DNA of 22,228 nucleotides from positions 1 to 22,228 of the forward strand of contig WJMB01000059.1 of the NCBI GenBank assembly GCA_014728185.1, written 5' to 3'. Positions 1 through 10,688 of this stretch are shown here, in pieces. A program made the position numbers and the translations under genes. Origin of the DNA: Candidatus Coatesiibacteriota bacterium. Lineage in GTDB: Bacteria; RBG-13-66-14. A model generated the notes under the pieces. That model worked only from the letters and a program-made list of their open reading frames with translations. It made no database searches and had not been told where the DNA came from. How positions within the stretch are numbered: position 1 is the first letter of the stretch; each line of letters begins with the position of its first letter.

Positions 1-1
1 C

Positions 2-136
2 TATCACGGTGGGTTCAAACGCAACTTCAGGCTCTTTATCAGGGAAAGGTCGTTCCGATTCAATCACAGAGACGACGAAAACACTCTCGACTACCTGCAG
101 GATGCACTGCTCAATTGGTCCGATCAGGTTACATGA
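2..136 (+). CDS. C-terminal fragment of a possible transposase (IS1595-like), cut by the window start
   Basis: An open frame enters from the left edge and ends at TGA 134-136, giving 44 residues. The peptide is rich in basic and aromatic residues and contains FRFNHRDDEN followed by a short amphipathic tail (LDYLQDALLNW). A late FRFN-R motif near the C-terminus is typical of IS1595/ISXO2-type DDE transposases, and that resemblance is the only basis for the call. No DDE residues can be seen because the rest lies outside the window. I did not find a clear terminal inverted repeat downstream. It could equally be the tail of an unrelated DNA-binding protein. Confidence 0.4.
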   Translation, partial: YHGGFKRNFRLFIRERSFRFNHRDDENTLDYLQDALLNWSDQVT

Positions 137-330
137 TGCCTATGGCTATAAAGCATTGATTGACCTCTATTAGCGAGACATGCCGGTCCCAAAACGAGTG
201 ACATCCCCTTAGACGAAAGTCCGCCGGTGTCACGACCTTAACATATCCGCCTCTACGCTTGACCATTCCACCGCATCGGGCGGCAGTCCAGCCTCGTTCC
301 CAGCGACAACCACCAAGGAGTCGTTCACAG

Positions 331-3033
<2,703 letters not shown>

Positions 3034-3068
3034 GCTGGAAATCAGCCGACAATCCAGTACTGCGACAA

Positions 3069-3100
3069 GGGCCGACCCCAAGGGTCGGCCCCGTTTGTTG
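3069..3100 (+). terminator. Intrinsic terminator of ppdK
   Basis: A perfect 10-bp stem (3069-3078 with 3082-3091, arm GGGCCGACCC) has a 3-base CAA loop and is followed by a T-rich CGTTTGTTG. It lies 35 bases after the ppdK stop. Confidence 0.8.
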
Positions 3101-3187
3101 CTCTAATACCGGAAGCAATGCCGGTTCAAACCGGATCGGTCCGTTAGATCACCCGTGAACCGATCGCCCCCGCGAAACCGCGTGGTC

Positions 3188-3562
3188 TCAATCCCTGGGG
3201 CAGCCGGCCTGGATCCAGGCTTCGATCAGGGCCGCCTGGTCCTCATCGACCAGCAGGCGGTGATCCGGCCCTGCCTCATCGGCGGCCTGCTCCTCGACCA
3301 ACACGCGAAGAAAAGGGCTGGAGAGATCGCCGGCCCGGGCCGGCGGCTGCTCGCCCTCGCAGAGATCGCGGTAGCGCTCCAGCACCCGGCAGCCCATCGT
3401 CGAGACTTCGCCGTGGCAGCTCAGGCAGCGCTTACAGAGCAGGGGCTTGATGTCGTCGCGCCAGGTGGGCGTCGACGAGCCCTCGGCCAGCAGGGTCCCG
3501 CCGCCCAGGATCAGCGCCAACAGCGCCACCACGCCGTACAAACCGCGCCGCTCGCGGCTCAT
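3188..3562 (-). CDS. Small secreted monoheme cytochrome c (planctomycete-type heme domain)
   Basis: This 124-residue protein has a basic start, a hydrophobic segment (about residues 8-25) that looks like a signal peptide or anchor, and then a single c-type heme motif, CLSCHG, in the context DDIKPLLCKRC. The end reads LIEAWIQAGCP. The pattern I-x-PLL-x-C...CHG and a terminal WI-x-GC/A-P is the PSCyt1-type domain common in Planctomycetes and other environmental phyla. Its role would be periplasmic electron transfer, partner unknown. ATG 3562 was chosen because GGAGG sits 5 bases upstream on the minus strand. Extra cysteines flank the heme motif and might form a disulfide. It is transcribed toward ppdK (convergent), and palindromic element copy 1 lies upstream of its start. 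No other respiratory gene is nearby. Confidence 0.75.
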   Translation of the reverse strand: MSRERRGLYGVVALLALILGGGTLLAEGSSTPTWRDDIKPLLCKRCLSCHGEVSTMGCRVLERYRDLCEGEQPPARAGDLSSPFLRVLVEEQAADEAGPDHRLLVDEDQAALIEAWIQAGCPRD

Positions 3563-3646
3563 CGCATCCTCCACGGATAATCCACTCCAGCTCCAAGTTT
3601 AGCTTAATTCCGCGACCGTGCCAAGCTGGCCGCCCGATAACCGAGG

Positions 3647-3831
3647 CGACCTTCGCCAAACCTGCTTACGGATGAGCGCGCCGCCCGGGCCGGCGTTGGC
3701 ACGTTTCTTGCAGCAGGGCGGGGCGGCCCTCCAGCCGTGACGGACCCGAAACTCCGCAAGAAACGTGCCAACGCCTCCGCCGACGGTTTCCGGCGGGTTG
3801 CACGGGCACGAAGATGGTTTGGCGCGGGTCG
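3647..3831. repeat. Nested palindromic element, copy 1
   Basis: Inner arms are a perfect 20-bp inverted repeat: 3692-3711 (GGCGTTGGCACGTTTCTTGC) and 3756-3775, with a 44-base spacer. Outer arms are 3647-3662 (CGACCTTCGCCAAACC) and 3816-3831, with 14 of 16 Watson-Crick pairs plus one G-T. The gap between outer and inner arm is 29 bases on the left and 40 on the right. The long gap holds a side hairpin, CCGCCG 3777-3782 with CGGCGG 3791-3796. The element lies between the start of the cytochrome gene and the terminator of htrA. Other copies are at 13585, 15980 and 22094. Confidence 0.9.
3756..3775 (-). promoter_or_regulatory. Candidate sigma-54 promoter (inner right arm of copy 1) facing the cytochrome gene
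   Basis: Read on the minus strand the arm contains TTGGCACG, four bases, then TTGC. This gives the invariant GG (3769-3768) and GC (3757-3756) separated by 10 bases, as in the sigma-54 -24/-12 consensus. It points toward the cytochrome start at 3562, about 190 bases away. The match is seen directly; promoter activity is inference. Confidence 0.35.
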
Positions 3832-3841
3832 CCGATGTGGA

Positions 3842-3871
3842 AAGGGTCGGCGCCGCAGGGCGCCGACCCTT
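3842..3871 (-). terminator. Hairpin terminator of htrA
   Basis: A perfect 13-bp stem (3842-3854 with 3859-3871, arm AAGGGTCGGCGCC) has a GCAG loop, 22 bases past the htrA stop on the minus strand. The following T-tract is short (CCCTTTCC), so factor-independent termination is likely but not certain. Palindromic element copy 1 begins 10 bases beyond it. Confidence 0.65.
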
Positions 3872-3893
3872 GTGTTCTGTGCTACGGATTAGG

Positions 3894-5411
<1,518 letters not shown>

Positions 5412-5423
5412 CGCTATCACTCC

Positions 5424-6520
5424 GAAAAAACAGAGAACTGTTCGAGGTCATATCAAAAGTTGTTGCATGTCTCTCTTAGGCCAGAAGATGCTCAAAATAT
5501 TCCAATCTTTTGGGTGTTTCAAAATAGTTCCTAAAAAAAGGTATTGTTCCCTTTCAGGTGAGCAAATATTCAAGAAGTATTGGTTATGTACTTTCTCTAA
5601 CGCAATTTCTTTCCCATATAATTTTTCCATTTTTATATATAAGGCACCTAGTTCCCAATCTAATATTTGCTGTTTATGACCATTGCATTTTTGCGAGCAA
5701 TAATACTTATAACTAAATTTATATGGAATTTTTTTCAATTTAGGGAATTGTTCACCCATACCTAGTTGATCAAATACCGCTTTCCATTTCTCAGGCCACT
5801 CAGTAGAAACAGGTTCATGAATAAGCTTTTCTATTCGATATGGCTTAATAATACATAATGATTTTTTTCTAGTATCTACCTCCTCTAGAGATACCTCTAT
5901 ATATGGTTTTATTAGTCTTATACGATGTTCCCAATTGTTATTAGTAGGTACGTAATTCCCTAACGTTAGTGTATCAATTCGTGGTGTATAGCTTTCCTTC
6001 CGGTGGTCTCTACTCTTAGTTATATCAACATTTATCCACTGAAATTTTTTATATTTTTTCTCAGTGGGCAGTTCTCTATAAGGTACAGGATACAACCTAA
6101 TATAATTTCCTGTTTTATCAATTCCAGCGCTACATACTGATTCTACACACTTTGGTGTAGGATTTGGATAAGCCTTAGCAAGAATTAAAATTGATTTGTT
6201 ACGAAAAATACTCATTATATAATATGGTGTAGATTGATGGTGGAGTATTTGCATACTTGTTCTGCTATAATGGATCTATGGCATATATCTGGATCGTATT
6301 CATAGCAAAGCAGTGCTAAACGTTTTTTTTGTGCCATTTGAATGAGGTTAGTAATTTCTTTTTGTTGTTGAGGCAGTATATTGTGTTTATAGTACTTAAA
6401 CAAGCTTAAATAGTCTTTTTTCGCTGTAAGGTTTTTGCGGTATTTACTCTCAATTCCCAGAGACCCTATATGTATGTATGAAATATCCTTATTTTTTAAT
6501 GCATCCTTAAGCTTTGTCTT
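5424..6520. other. AT-rich island, probably acquired horizontally
   Basis: Between roughly 5424 and 6520 base composition switches sharply to AT-rich, with many A/T homopolymers and codons ending in A or T, while HtrA and the 6655-7530 gene on either side are strongly GC-rich. It contains all of the 255-residue gene and about the last 100 codons of the DUF488 gene. The right border falls inside the DUF488 reading frame near codons 44-48. No transposase, integrase, inverted repeats or target duplication were seen at the borders, so replacement by homologous recombination fits better than insertion. Confidence 0.8.
5448..6215 (-). CDS. Uncharacterised protein coupled to DUF488
   Basis: This 255-residue soluble protein has no signal peptide or membrane segment. 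The N-terminal part reads ILILAKAYPNP, then CVESVCSAGID and IRLYPVPYREL, a pattern I associate with a conserved family found beside DUF488 genes, but I cannot name its function. A Cys/His cluster (Cys173, Cys177, His180 in YYCSQKCNGHKQQILDWE) could bind a metal. The C-terminal region is basic and aromatic. ATG 6215 was chosen because it overlaps the DUF488 stop by one base (TAATG), implying translational coupling; an upstream in-frame extension would run inside DUF488. The gene is AT-rich throughout, unlike HtrA just downstream, which suggests transfer. A nucleic-acid or defence role is possible from the partner, but is inference. Confidence 0.75.
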   Translation of the reverse strand: MSIFRNKSILILAKAYPNPTPKCVESVCSAGIDKTGNYIRLYPVPYRELPTEKKYKKFQWINVDITKSRDHRKESYTPRIDTLTLGNYVPTNNNWEHRIRLIKPYIEVSLEEVDTRKKSLCIIKPYRIEKLIHEPVSTEWPEKWKAVFDQLGMGEQFPKLKKIPYKFSYKYYCSQKCNGHKQQILDWELGALYIKMEKLYGKEIALEKVHNQYFLNICSPEREQYLFLGTILKHPKDWNILSIFWPKRDMQQLLI

Positions 6521-6652
6521 CGAGAACCCCGGCTTGCGCGAGATGGCGTTCTTGCGCACGTCCACGATGCAGGAAATCTCCTCGCGCTCCAACAGCGCCA
6601 GGAAGTCATCCAGACTGCGTCCCTGATAGCCGATTGTATACAGCGGCGGCAT
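6215..6652 (-). CDS. DUF488 domain protein, compositionally chimeric
   Basis: This 145-residue protein starts MPPLYTIGYQGRSLDDFLALL and continues with VDVRKNAISRKPGFSK, HIGSLGIESKYRK and LLCYEYDPDICHRSIIAE. The DVR, SRKPGFSK and C-x7-CHR (Cys116, Cys124-His125-Arg126) elements are hallmarks of DUF488, a small family of unknown biochemical role often found near DNA-modification or stress genes. ATG 6652 is two bases after the stop of the upstream gene, and the stop overlaps the next start by one base, so the block is probably one transcript. Oddity: codons 1 to about 44 are GC-rich like the host, while the rest are AT-rich. The frame is intact across the join, and family motifs continue on both sides, so the product is probably functional. 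Confidence 0.85.
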   Translation of the reverse strand: MPPLYTIGYQGRSLDDFLALLEREEISCIVDVRKNAISRKPGFSKTKLKDALKNKDISYIHIGSLGIESKYRKNLTAKKDYLSLFKYYKHNILPQQQKEITNLIQMAQKKRLALLCYEYDPDICHRSIIAEQVCKYSTINLHHII

Positions 6653-6654
6653 GG

Positions 6655-7530
6655 CTACTCCAGCGCCTTGATCCGCCCCCAACTGGACTCGACGACGGCG
6701 GCGGAGCCCTCGGTGAACCAATCGAGGATGGCGCTGATGACGTCGTTGCGGTTCTGGGCGCCGTCGATGGACTCCAGCGGGCAGGCCATGAAGACGCTGC
6801 GCCAACTCGAACCCTGATAGGAGATGATCGCGGCGTTGTGGTCGTCTTCGTCGGTATCGGTCCAGTAGGCCTCGACGGTGCCGATGCTCGTGCCGAGCTG
6901 GTCCGGGTAGTTCTCGACGCTGGCCCACTCGATTGGCTGGTTGTCGAGGTTGAGCTCGCCACCGGCCGAGGTCAGCGTCCAGTCGTCATCGACCTCGATC
7001 CAATCGGTGAAGTTCTCGTCGGGGTAGTCCAGACCCATCGAGTAATCGAAGAAGCGGCTGGCGAGCTGCTCGTCTCGGCTTTCGTCGGCTACGCAGTTGT
7101 AGCCGATCCAGATGCCCGACAGCACCAGGCCGCGCGCCGTGGGCGTCTCGAGCCACTGGCGCAGGACGTCTTCCTCGTCAAGGCTGATCGCCTGGTGGCC
7201 GTAGATCGGATTGTCGGCCGGGTAGCCACAGGAGTTGCCCGTCACCCAGATCACGACGTCGTAGGGCGCCAGGTCGTCGGCCGCAGGCTCGCCGTTGTCG
7301 TTGTGGTCCCAGAGATTGTAGTCTACACCCAGGGAGTTGAGCACGTTCTCGTAGATCGAGTAGAAGTACTGGGGGACGTCGACGCCGTCCACCTCGTCGG
7401 CGACGATCAGCACGTAGGGCTCGTCGGTCGTCGTCGGACCGGCCTGGAGGGCCGTCGCGGCGCAGACGGCCGCCGGCAGGAGCAGCGCCGTGATGCCGAG
7501 GCGCAGCGTCGTATCGGTCAGGGCTTTCAT
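6655..7530 (-). CDS. Secreted protein with a GATase/ThuA-like fold pattern, function unknown
   Basis: The protein has 291 residues. Residues 1 to about 30 form a signal peptide (LGITALLLPAAVCAATALQA). The mature part opens YVLIVADEVDGVD, followed by an alpha/beta pattern with LAPYDVVIWVTGNSCG and ARGLVLSGIWIGYN. These alternate beta strands and glycine turns as in class I glutamine-amidotransferase/ThuA-like domains, but no catalytic Cys-His-Glu set is clear. The mature protein is acidic. The last residues, SSWGRIKALE, resemble the WG-x-IK motif I associate with C-terminal tails of secreted proteins in some uncultured phyla; that is a weak recollection. GGAG directly abuts ATG 7530, an unusually short spacing. 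It is first in the minus-strand block leading to HtrA. Confidence 0.6.
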   Translation of the reverse strand: MKALTDTTLRLGITALLLPAAVCAATALQAGPTTTDEPYVLIVADEVDGVDVPQYFYSIYENVLNSLGVDYNLWDHNDNGEPAADDLAPYDVVIWVTGNSCGYPADNPIYGHQAISLDEEDVLRQWLETPTARGLVLSGIWIGYNCVADESRDEQLASRFFDYSMGLDYPDENFTDWIEVDDDWTLTSAGGELNLDNQPIEWASVENYPDQLGTSIGTVEAYWTDTDEDDHNAAIISYQGSSWRSVFMACPLESIDGAQNRNDVISAILDWFTEGSAAVVESSWGRIKALE

Positions 7531-7743
7531 CTCCGGAGTACCGTTCCTGTCTTGGGGTTGGGAAATCAGCAGCTCGCTGATGGTTGCTGTTTGACGGATT
7601 CGCAGTTGCCGGGGCGATGTTATCAGCGCGGCGCGGAGGCGTCAAGGCGGCTTCTCTTGCGAGCCTCTTCTGATATGATGATACGCGTCCGCGGCCGCCC
7701 TTGTTCCGTTGGCAGTTCCGTTGGTACCTTCGGCCCTTCCGTC

Positions 7744-7772
7744 TTGACAAAACCGCCGGTTCGGTCTACTAT
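7744..7772 (+). promoter_or_regulatory. Sigma-70 promoter of tRNA-Val
   Basis: A consensus -35 TTGACA (7744-7749), a 17-base spacer and -10 TACTAT (7767-7772) predict a start near 7779, about 30 bases before the tRNA. Confidence 0.8.
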
Positions 7773-7808
7773 TTACGTCCGTCGTCGGCGCACCCCGCCG
7801 ACAGCGCC

Positions 7809-7885
7809 GGGCGATTAGCTCAGTTGGTTAGAGTACTTGCTTGACATGCAAGGGGTCACTGGTTCAAATCCAGTATCGCCCACCA
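7809..7885 (+). tRNA. tRNA-Val, anticodon GAC
   Basis: A full cloverleaf is visible. The acceptor stem is GGGCGAT 7809-7815 with ATCGCCC 7875-7881. The D arm is 7818-7834. The anticodon stem is CTTGC/GCAAG with loop TTGACAT, anticodon GAC at 7843-7845. The T arm is ACTGG/CCAGT with loop TTCAAAT. The discriminator A and a genome-encoded CCA end it at 7885. A consensus promoter precedes it and an intrinsic terminator follows directly, so it is a single-gene unit. Confidence 0.97.
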
Positions 7886-7911
7886 CCGCCCCCCCCGGGG
7901 GCGGCTTTTTT
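7886..7911 (+). terminator. Intrinsic terminator of tRNA-Val
   Basis: An 8-bp stem CCGCCCCC (7886-7893) with GGGGGCGG (7897-7904), a CCC loop and then C plus six T. It begins at the base after the tRNA CCA. Confidence 0.9.
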
Positions 7912-8641
7912 AGTGTGGGGGGCTTCCCAGGCAATAAACCGCCCTGCCCGTTGTTGACTGTAGCTTGGGCGGGGGGTTAATCACGACCTGACAGCAATGC
8001 CGCCGAAAGTTGAGGGTGAGTTGCAAACCCAGTCCCGTAGAGTTGGCGTCGATGTCATCAGTGCTTTACGACGTTGGGCGGGACTCGCTACAGTTGAGGT
8101 TCATTGCCGAGGGCATCATGAAACCGTGCGGACCGACTCGGGCCGATTAGGGTTCGGTTCGCTGGATACTCACCGCCCCACGGAACTGTTTCATGTTTAT
8201 CTAGCAGTTATTTTGTACTGTTCTATATTTATAGTTATTATTATATGATACTAAACCTGCGTCGAAAACGCAAAAGAGCGGCATTTAGAAAGGAGGTGCT
8301 GACAACTACCTCACGAAAGATTTTTCCTCGGCTAACCAACTTGCTTTCATACCTGCCAAAGCCGCTGTTTGAAAACGTTTATGCACATATTACCTGGGAT
8401 GCCCGGGCTTCACAGCACAAGGCGGCTATATGCTTTGGGATCGATACCCTATCCGGACCGCATCACGATTGTAACCTGCTGATATTTATAGGGATGAATC
8501 TCTAGGACTTGTCACAAAAAGGGCAGTTTCAAGTGATGGTATTCAAAGGGCGTTATCAGTGACAACATCATTTTATCAGAGGGTTTGTCTTTTCTCTGAC
8601 AGCAAAGGCTATTGACTCCTAAATGCCCTAATAAAAGGTAA
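7912..8641. other. Gene-free interval, less GC-rich than the genes
   Basis: No recognisable gene. Short open frames at 7997-8248 and 8245-8505 lack family resemblance and host-like codon use. ATCATGAAAC at 8116-8125, followed by GCGGACC, resembles the start of the 320-bp repeat at 8642 (ATCATGGAAC then CGGACC), so a short decayed copy may lie here. A/T-rich runs are concentrated around 8200-8260. Confidence 0.5.
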
Positions 8642-8963
8642 GGCATCATGGAACATGATCGGACCAAATCAGGGCTGTTATTGAAAGGCTCTCCGAGCAG
8701 GAAATCGATGATTGGGGATGTTCACCTTTGCCCCCGATACTATAATGCACAGTTTTATTGCTTGATAATGATGCAATTATGAGTCGGTCAGCAATCGAAC
8801 GAGCGCTAGTTGCAAGCTAATTGGCAGGATAGGTTGTCCACCGATCATAAACCTTGCTGCCGCCACTATTTGGCTATTGATAAGTGACAGGCAAATCTGC
8901 TATTACATGAGTATTAACAGCGGATTATATTAATAAAAGGGTCCGAACAGGGTAGACGATCCC
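8642..8963. repeat. Diverged 320-bp intergenic repeat, copy A
   Basis: It matches 17168-17485 in ordered blocks with almost the same spacing: ATCATG (8645), TATTGAAAGGCT...CCGAGCAGG (8679-8701), a 38-base block from CAGTTTTATTGC to GAGTCGG (8750-8787), GTGACAGG...GGATTA (8884-8927) and GGTCCGAACAGG...ACGATCCC (8939-8963). In the longest block the differences from copy B are mostly transitions. No open frame is conserved. A hairpin with arms at 8894-8901 and 8919-8926 is kept in both copies. Confidence 0.85.
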
Positions 8964-9100
8964 AAAGGTAATAAGGGTATGCTAAAAGAATGCTTGATCA
9001 AAAACGGCGGATTACCGGGAAGTGAAGAACGGCCCGCAAAGCCGCTCCCAATCAGCCTGATTCGGTCCGAACACGTTCCTTAATGCCTCCTCAAAAAACA

Positions 9101-9131
9101 CTATAAAAGAAAGGACCCGCGAGGGCCCTTT
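9101..9131 (-). terminator. Intrinsic terminator of the LysM gene unit
   Basis: On the minus strand, AAAGGGCCC (9131-9123) pairs with GGGTCCTTT (9118-9110) through one G-U, around a 4-base loop, and is followed by CTTTTATAG. It lies about 55 bases past the LysM gene stop. Confidence 0.75.
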
Positions 9132-9187
9132 CTCGTATCGCTTATGTACTGCCGTATCGATCGTTACACCGACTACGGGGAGAGAAC

Positions 9188-9703
9188 CTACATGGTGGGC
9201 TCTTCCCGGGGGATGTTAAGCTCCCAACCCGGATAGATCATATCCGGATCCTTGATGAGGTCGGTGTTGATATCGTAGATGGCGGGCCACTTGTAAGAAT
9301 CGGGGCCGCCCCAGTGGTACTCCGCGATCATCCAGAGGCAGTCACCCTCGACGACGACGTAGGTGTCGTAAGTCGGTTCGGGCAGCGGCCGCAGGTCGTT
9401 GTTGGCATCGCGGATGAGGGAGTTGATGTCGGCGATCATGCCGTCGATATCGCCCATGTCGTTGGCGAGATCTTCGTTCTTATCACTGATATCCTGGGCC
9501 TCGGCGTTATCATCCTCGGCCTTGGTCCGGTAGTACTCTACCAGATCCTCGCGCTCCCAACCATCGTGCTCAGGATTGTTCATGTCGTTCTCGAGCTTGC
9601 CTTCGATCTGCTCACGCTCGGGATCGGTCAGCTCAACTTCTTCCTGGGCAACAGCGGGAATCGCGAAGAGGAGTATCAGGAGGATCGGGAAAAGCTTTTT
9701 CAT
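9188..9703 (-). CDS. Secreted coiled-coil protein with C-terminal LysM domain
   Basis: This 171-residue protein has a signal peptide (residues 1-19, KKLFPILLILLFAIPAVA, cleavage before QEE). A strongly acidic helical middle (about 21-108) is likely coiled coil. One LysM domain lies at about 114-165 (YVVVEGDCLWMIAEYHWGG, then WPAIYDINTDLI, then IYPGWELNIP). LysM binds the glycan chains of peptidoglycan, so the protein should sit in the periplasm or on the wall and tether or space something there. It lies 61 bases after a coiled-coil lipoprotein gene on the same strand. The hairpin at 9101-9131 ends the unit. Confidence 0.85.
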   Translation of the reverse strand: MKKLFPILLILLFAIPAVAQEEVELTDPEREQIEGKLENDMNNPEHDGWEREDLVEYYRTKAEDDNAEAQDISDKNEDLANDMGDIDGMIADINSLIRDANNDLRPLPEPTYDTYVVVEGDCLWMIAEYHWGGPDSYKWPAIYDINTDLIKDPDMIYPGWELNIPREEPTM

Positions 9704-9764
9704 AATCTTATTCCGCCCCCTTCCCCTTATGGGACTTAGGTTGTTGTCGGATGTTGGGATGAGT

Positions 9765-10178
9765 CTAGCTCTCAGCTTCGACCTCGGCCTTGTAGTTTTC
9801 GTACTTATCCTTCATGGCCTGGATCTCGCGCTCGAGCTGCTGAATCTGGGCCTCAGCGTCGCTGATGGCCTGACCGATCTGCTCGCGCTTCTCGGTGTCC
9901 CAATCGGGATCGGGATCTTCGTACTTGGCGCGGGCCTGCTCCAGCTGGCTGCGCAGGTTCTCGAGTTCGCTCTCAGCGCTAGCGATCTTCTGATCGTAGC
10001 CATCGAACTCGTCCTTCTCGTCCTCGAGGTTGGCCTCGGCGGCCGTAGCCTCCTTCTCGGCATCGTCATATTCCTTCAACTCCTCATCGGAGTAACCACA
10101 ACTGGTAATGAAGGGGACGATGGCCAGGAGGAGAGACGCGAAGGCGAGAACCAGCAACCGTAGGGTCGAGTTCCGCAT
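9765..10178 (-). CDS. Coiled-coil lipoprotein
   Basis: This 137-residue protein has a hydrophobic signal (LRLLVLAFASLLLAIVPFITSC) with lipobox ITSC and lipidated Cys27. The rest is almost entirely charged heptad-like helix (for example ASAESELENLRSQLEQARAKY and QIQQLEREIQAMKDKYENYK), so a long coiled-coil rod anchored in the outer membrane is predicted. ATG 10178 has GGAGGT 10 bases upstream; a GTG at 10190 overlaps that site. It is the first gene of a pair with the LysM gene. By analogy with Lpp- and Pal-like systems the pair could link outer membrane and peptidoglycan, but sequence alone does not show partnership. Confidence 0.8.
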   Translation of the reverse strand: MRNSTLRLLVLAFASLLLAIVPFITSCGYSDEELKEYDDAEKEATAAEANLEDEKDEFDGYDQKIASAESELENLRSQLEQARAKYEDPDPDWDTEKREQIGQAISDAEAQIQQLEREIQAMKDKYENYKAEVEAES

Positions 10179-10190
10179 TCTTAACACCAC

Positions 10191-10688
10191 CTCCGGTTTC
10201 GTGTTCGGTTTACAGGTGATAGGTTAGGTTCGCTAGAAGGGTCGGACGCAAGTTTGATATCGCCGACCAAGAGATCGTCGGATAGGCGCTTAGCCCCTTT
10301 GATCTCAATGATATAGTAGAGGCCTGAGCCCGTCTACATCATTAAGTAGGTTCATGGTACTTGCGGAGCCTCAAAATGTCAAGCCTTTTCCAAAACCGCT
10401 ACTATCAGTCAGTCTTGGCTAAGCCCCGGCTGATCTTGGTGGCTCCTCGGCATGGTTCGGGACGGTTCGGGACGGTCAGGAGGAATCCCGCGCGGTTTGG
10501 CGGGCGGGAGTTTAACACTTCTGTCTCAAAAAAACCCGCGGAACCCTACCGCTGAATGGACCACTGAATCACTGATGATCCCCTGATTGCTCCAGGGCTC
10601 ATTGTACCTGAAGTAGCAACGCCCCTCACGTCAGGTGGGCCGGCGTAGAATCCGGCGTCGGAAGCCGCTGAGAGCGCGGCGTAACCGC
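10191..10688. other. Gene-free interval upstream of the lipoprotein gene
   Basis: No supportable gene. It should hold the promoter of the lipoprotein-LysM pair, but no good -35/-10 pair stood out. A short tandem repeat of GGTTCGGGAC lies at about 10454-10473. A TGATGATCCCC at about 10570 resembles segments at 11730 and 12110. Confidence 0.5.

Noticed and set aside
199..235. GTGACA...TGTCAC inverted repeat upstream of ppdK as an operator or riboswitch
   Set aside because: Only 6 bp, distant from a recognisable promoter, and no known riboswitch core is visible.
3647..3831. Palindromic copies read as ordinary intrinsic terminators
   Set aside because: The inner loop is 39-44 bases and no T-tract follows either arm. 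htrA already has its own hairpin beside copy 1.
8245..8505. 86-codon basic open frame in the tRNA-LysM intergenic region
   Set aside because: No family resemblance, no host-like codon use, and it lies in a region whose other parts are non-coding repeats.
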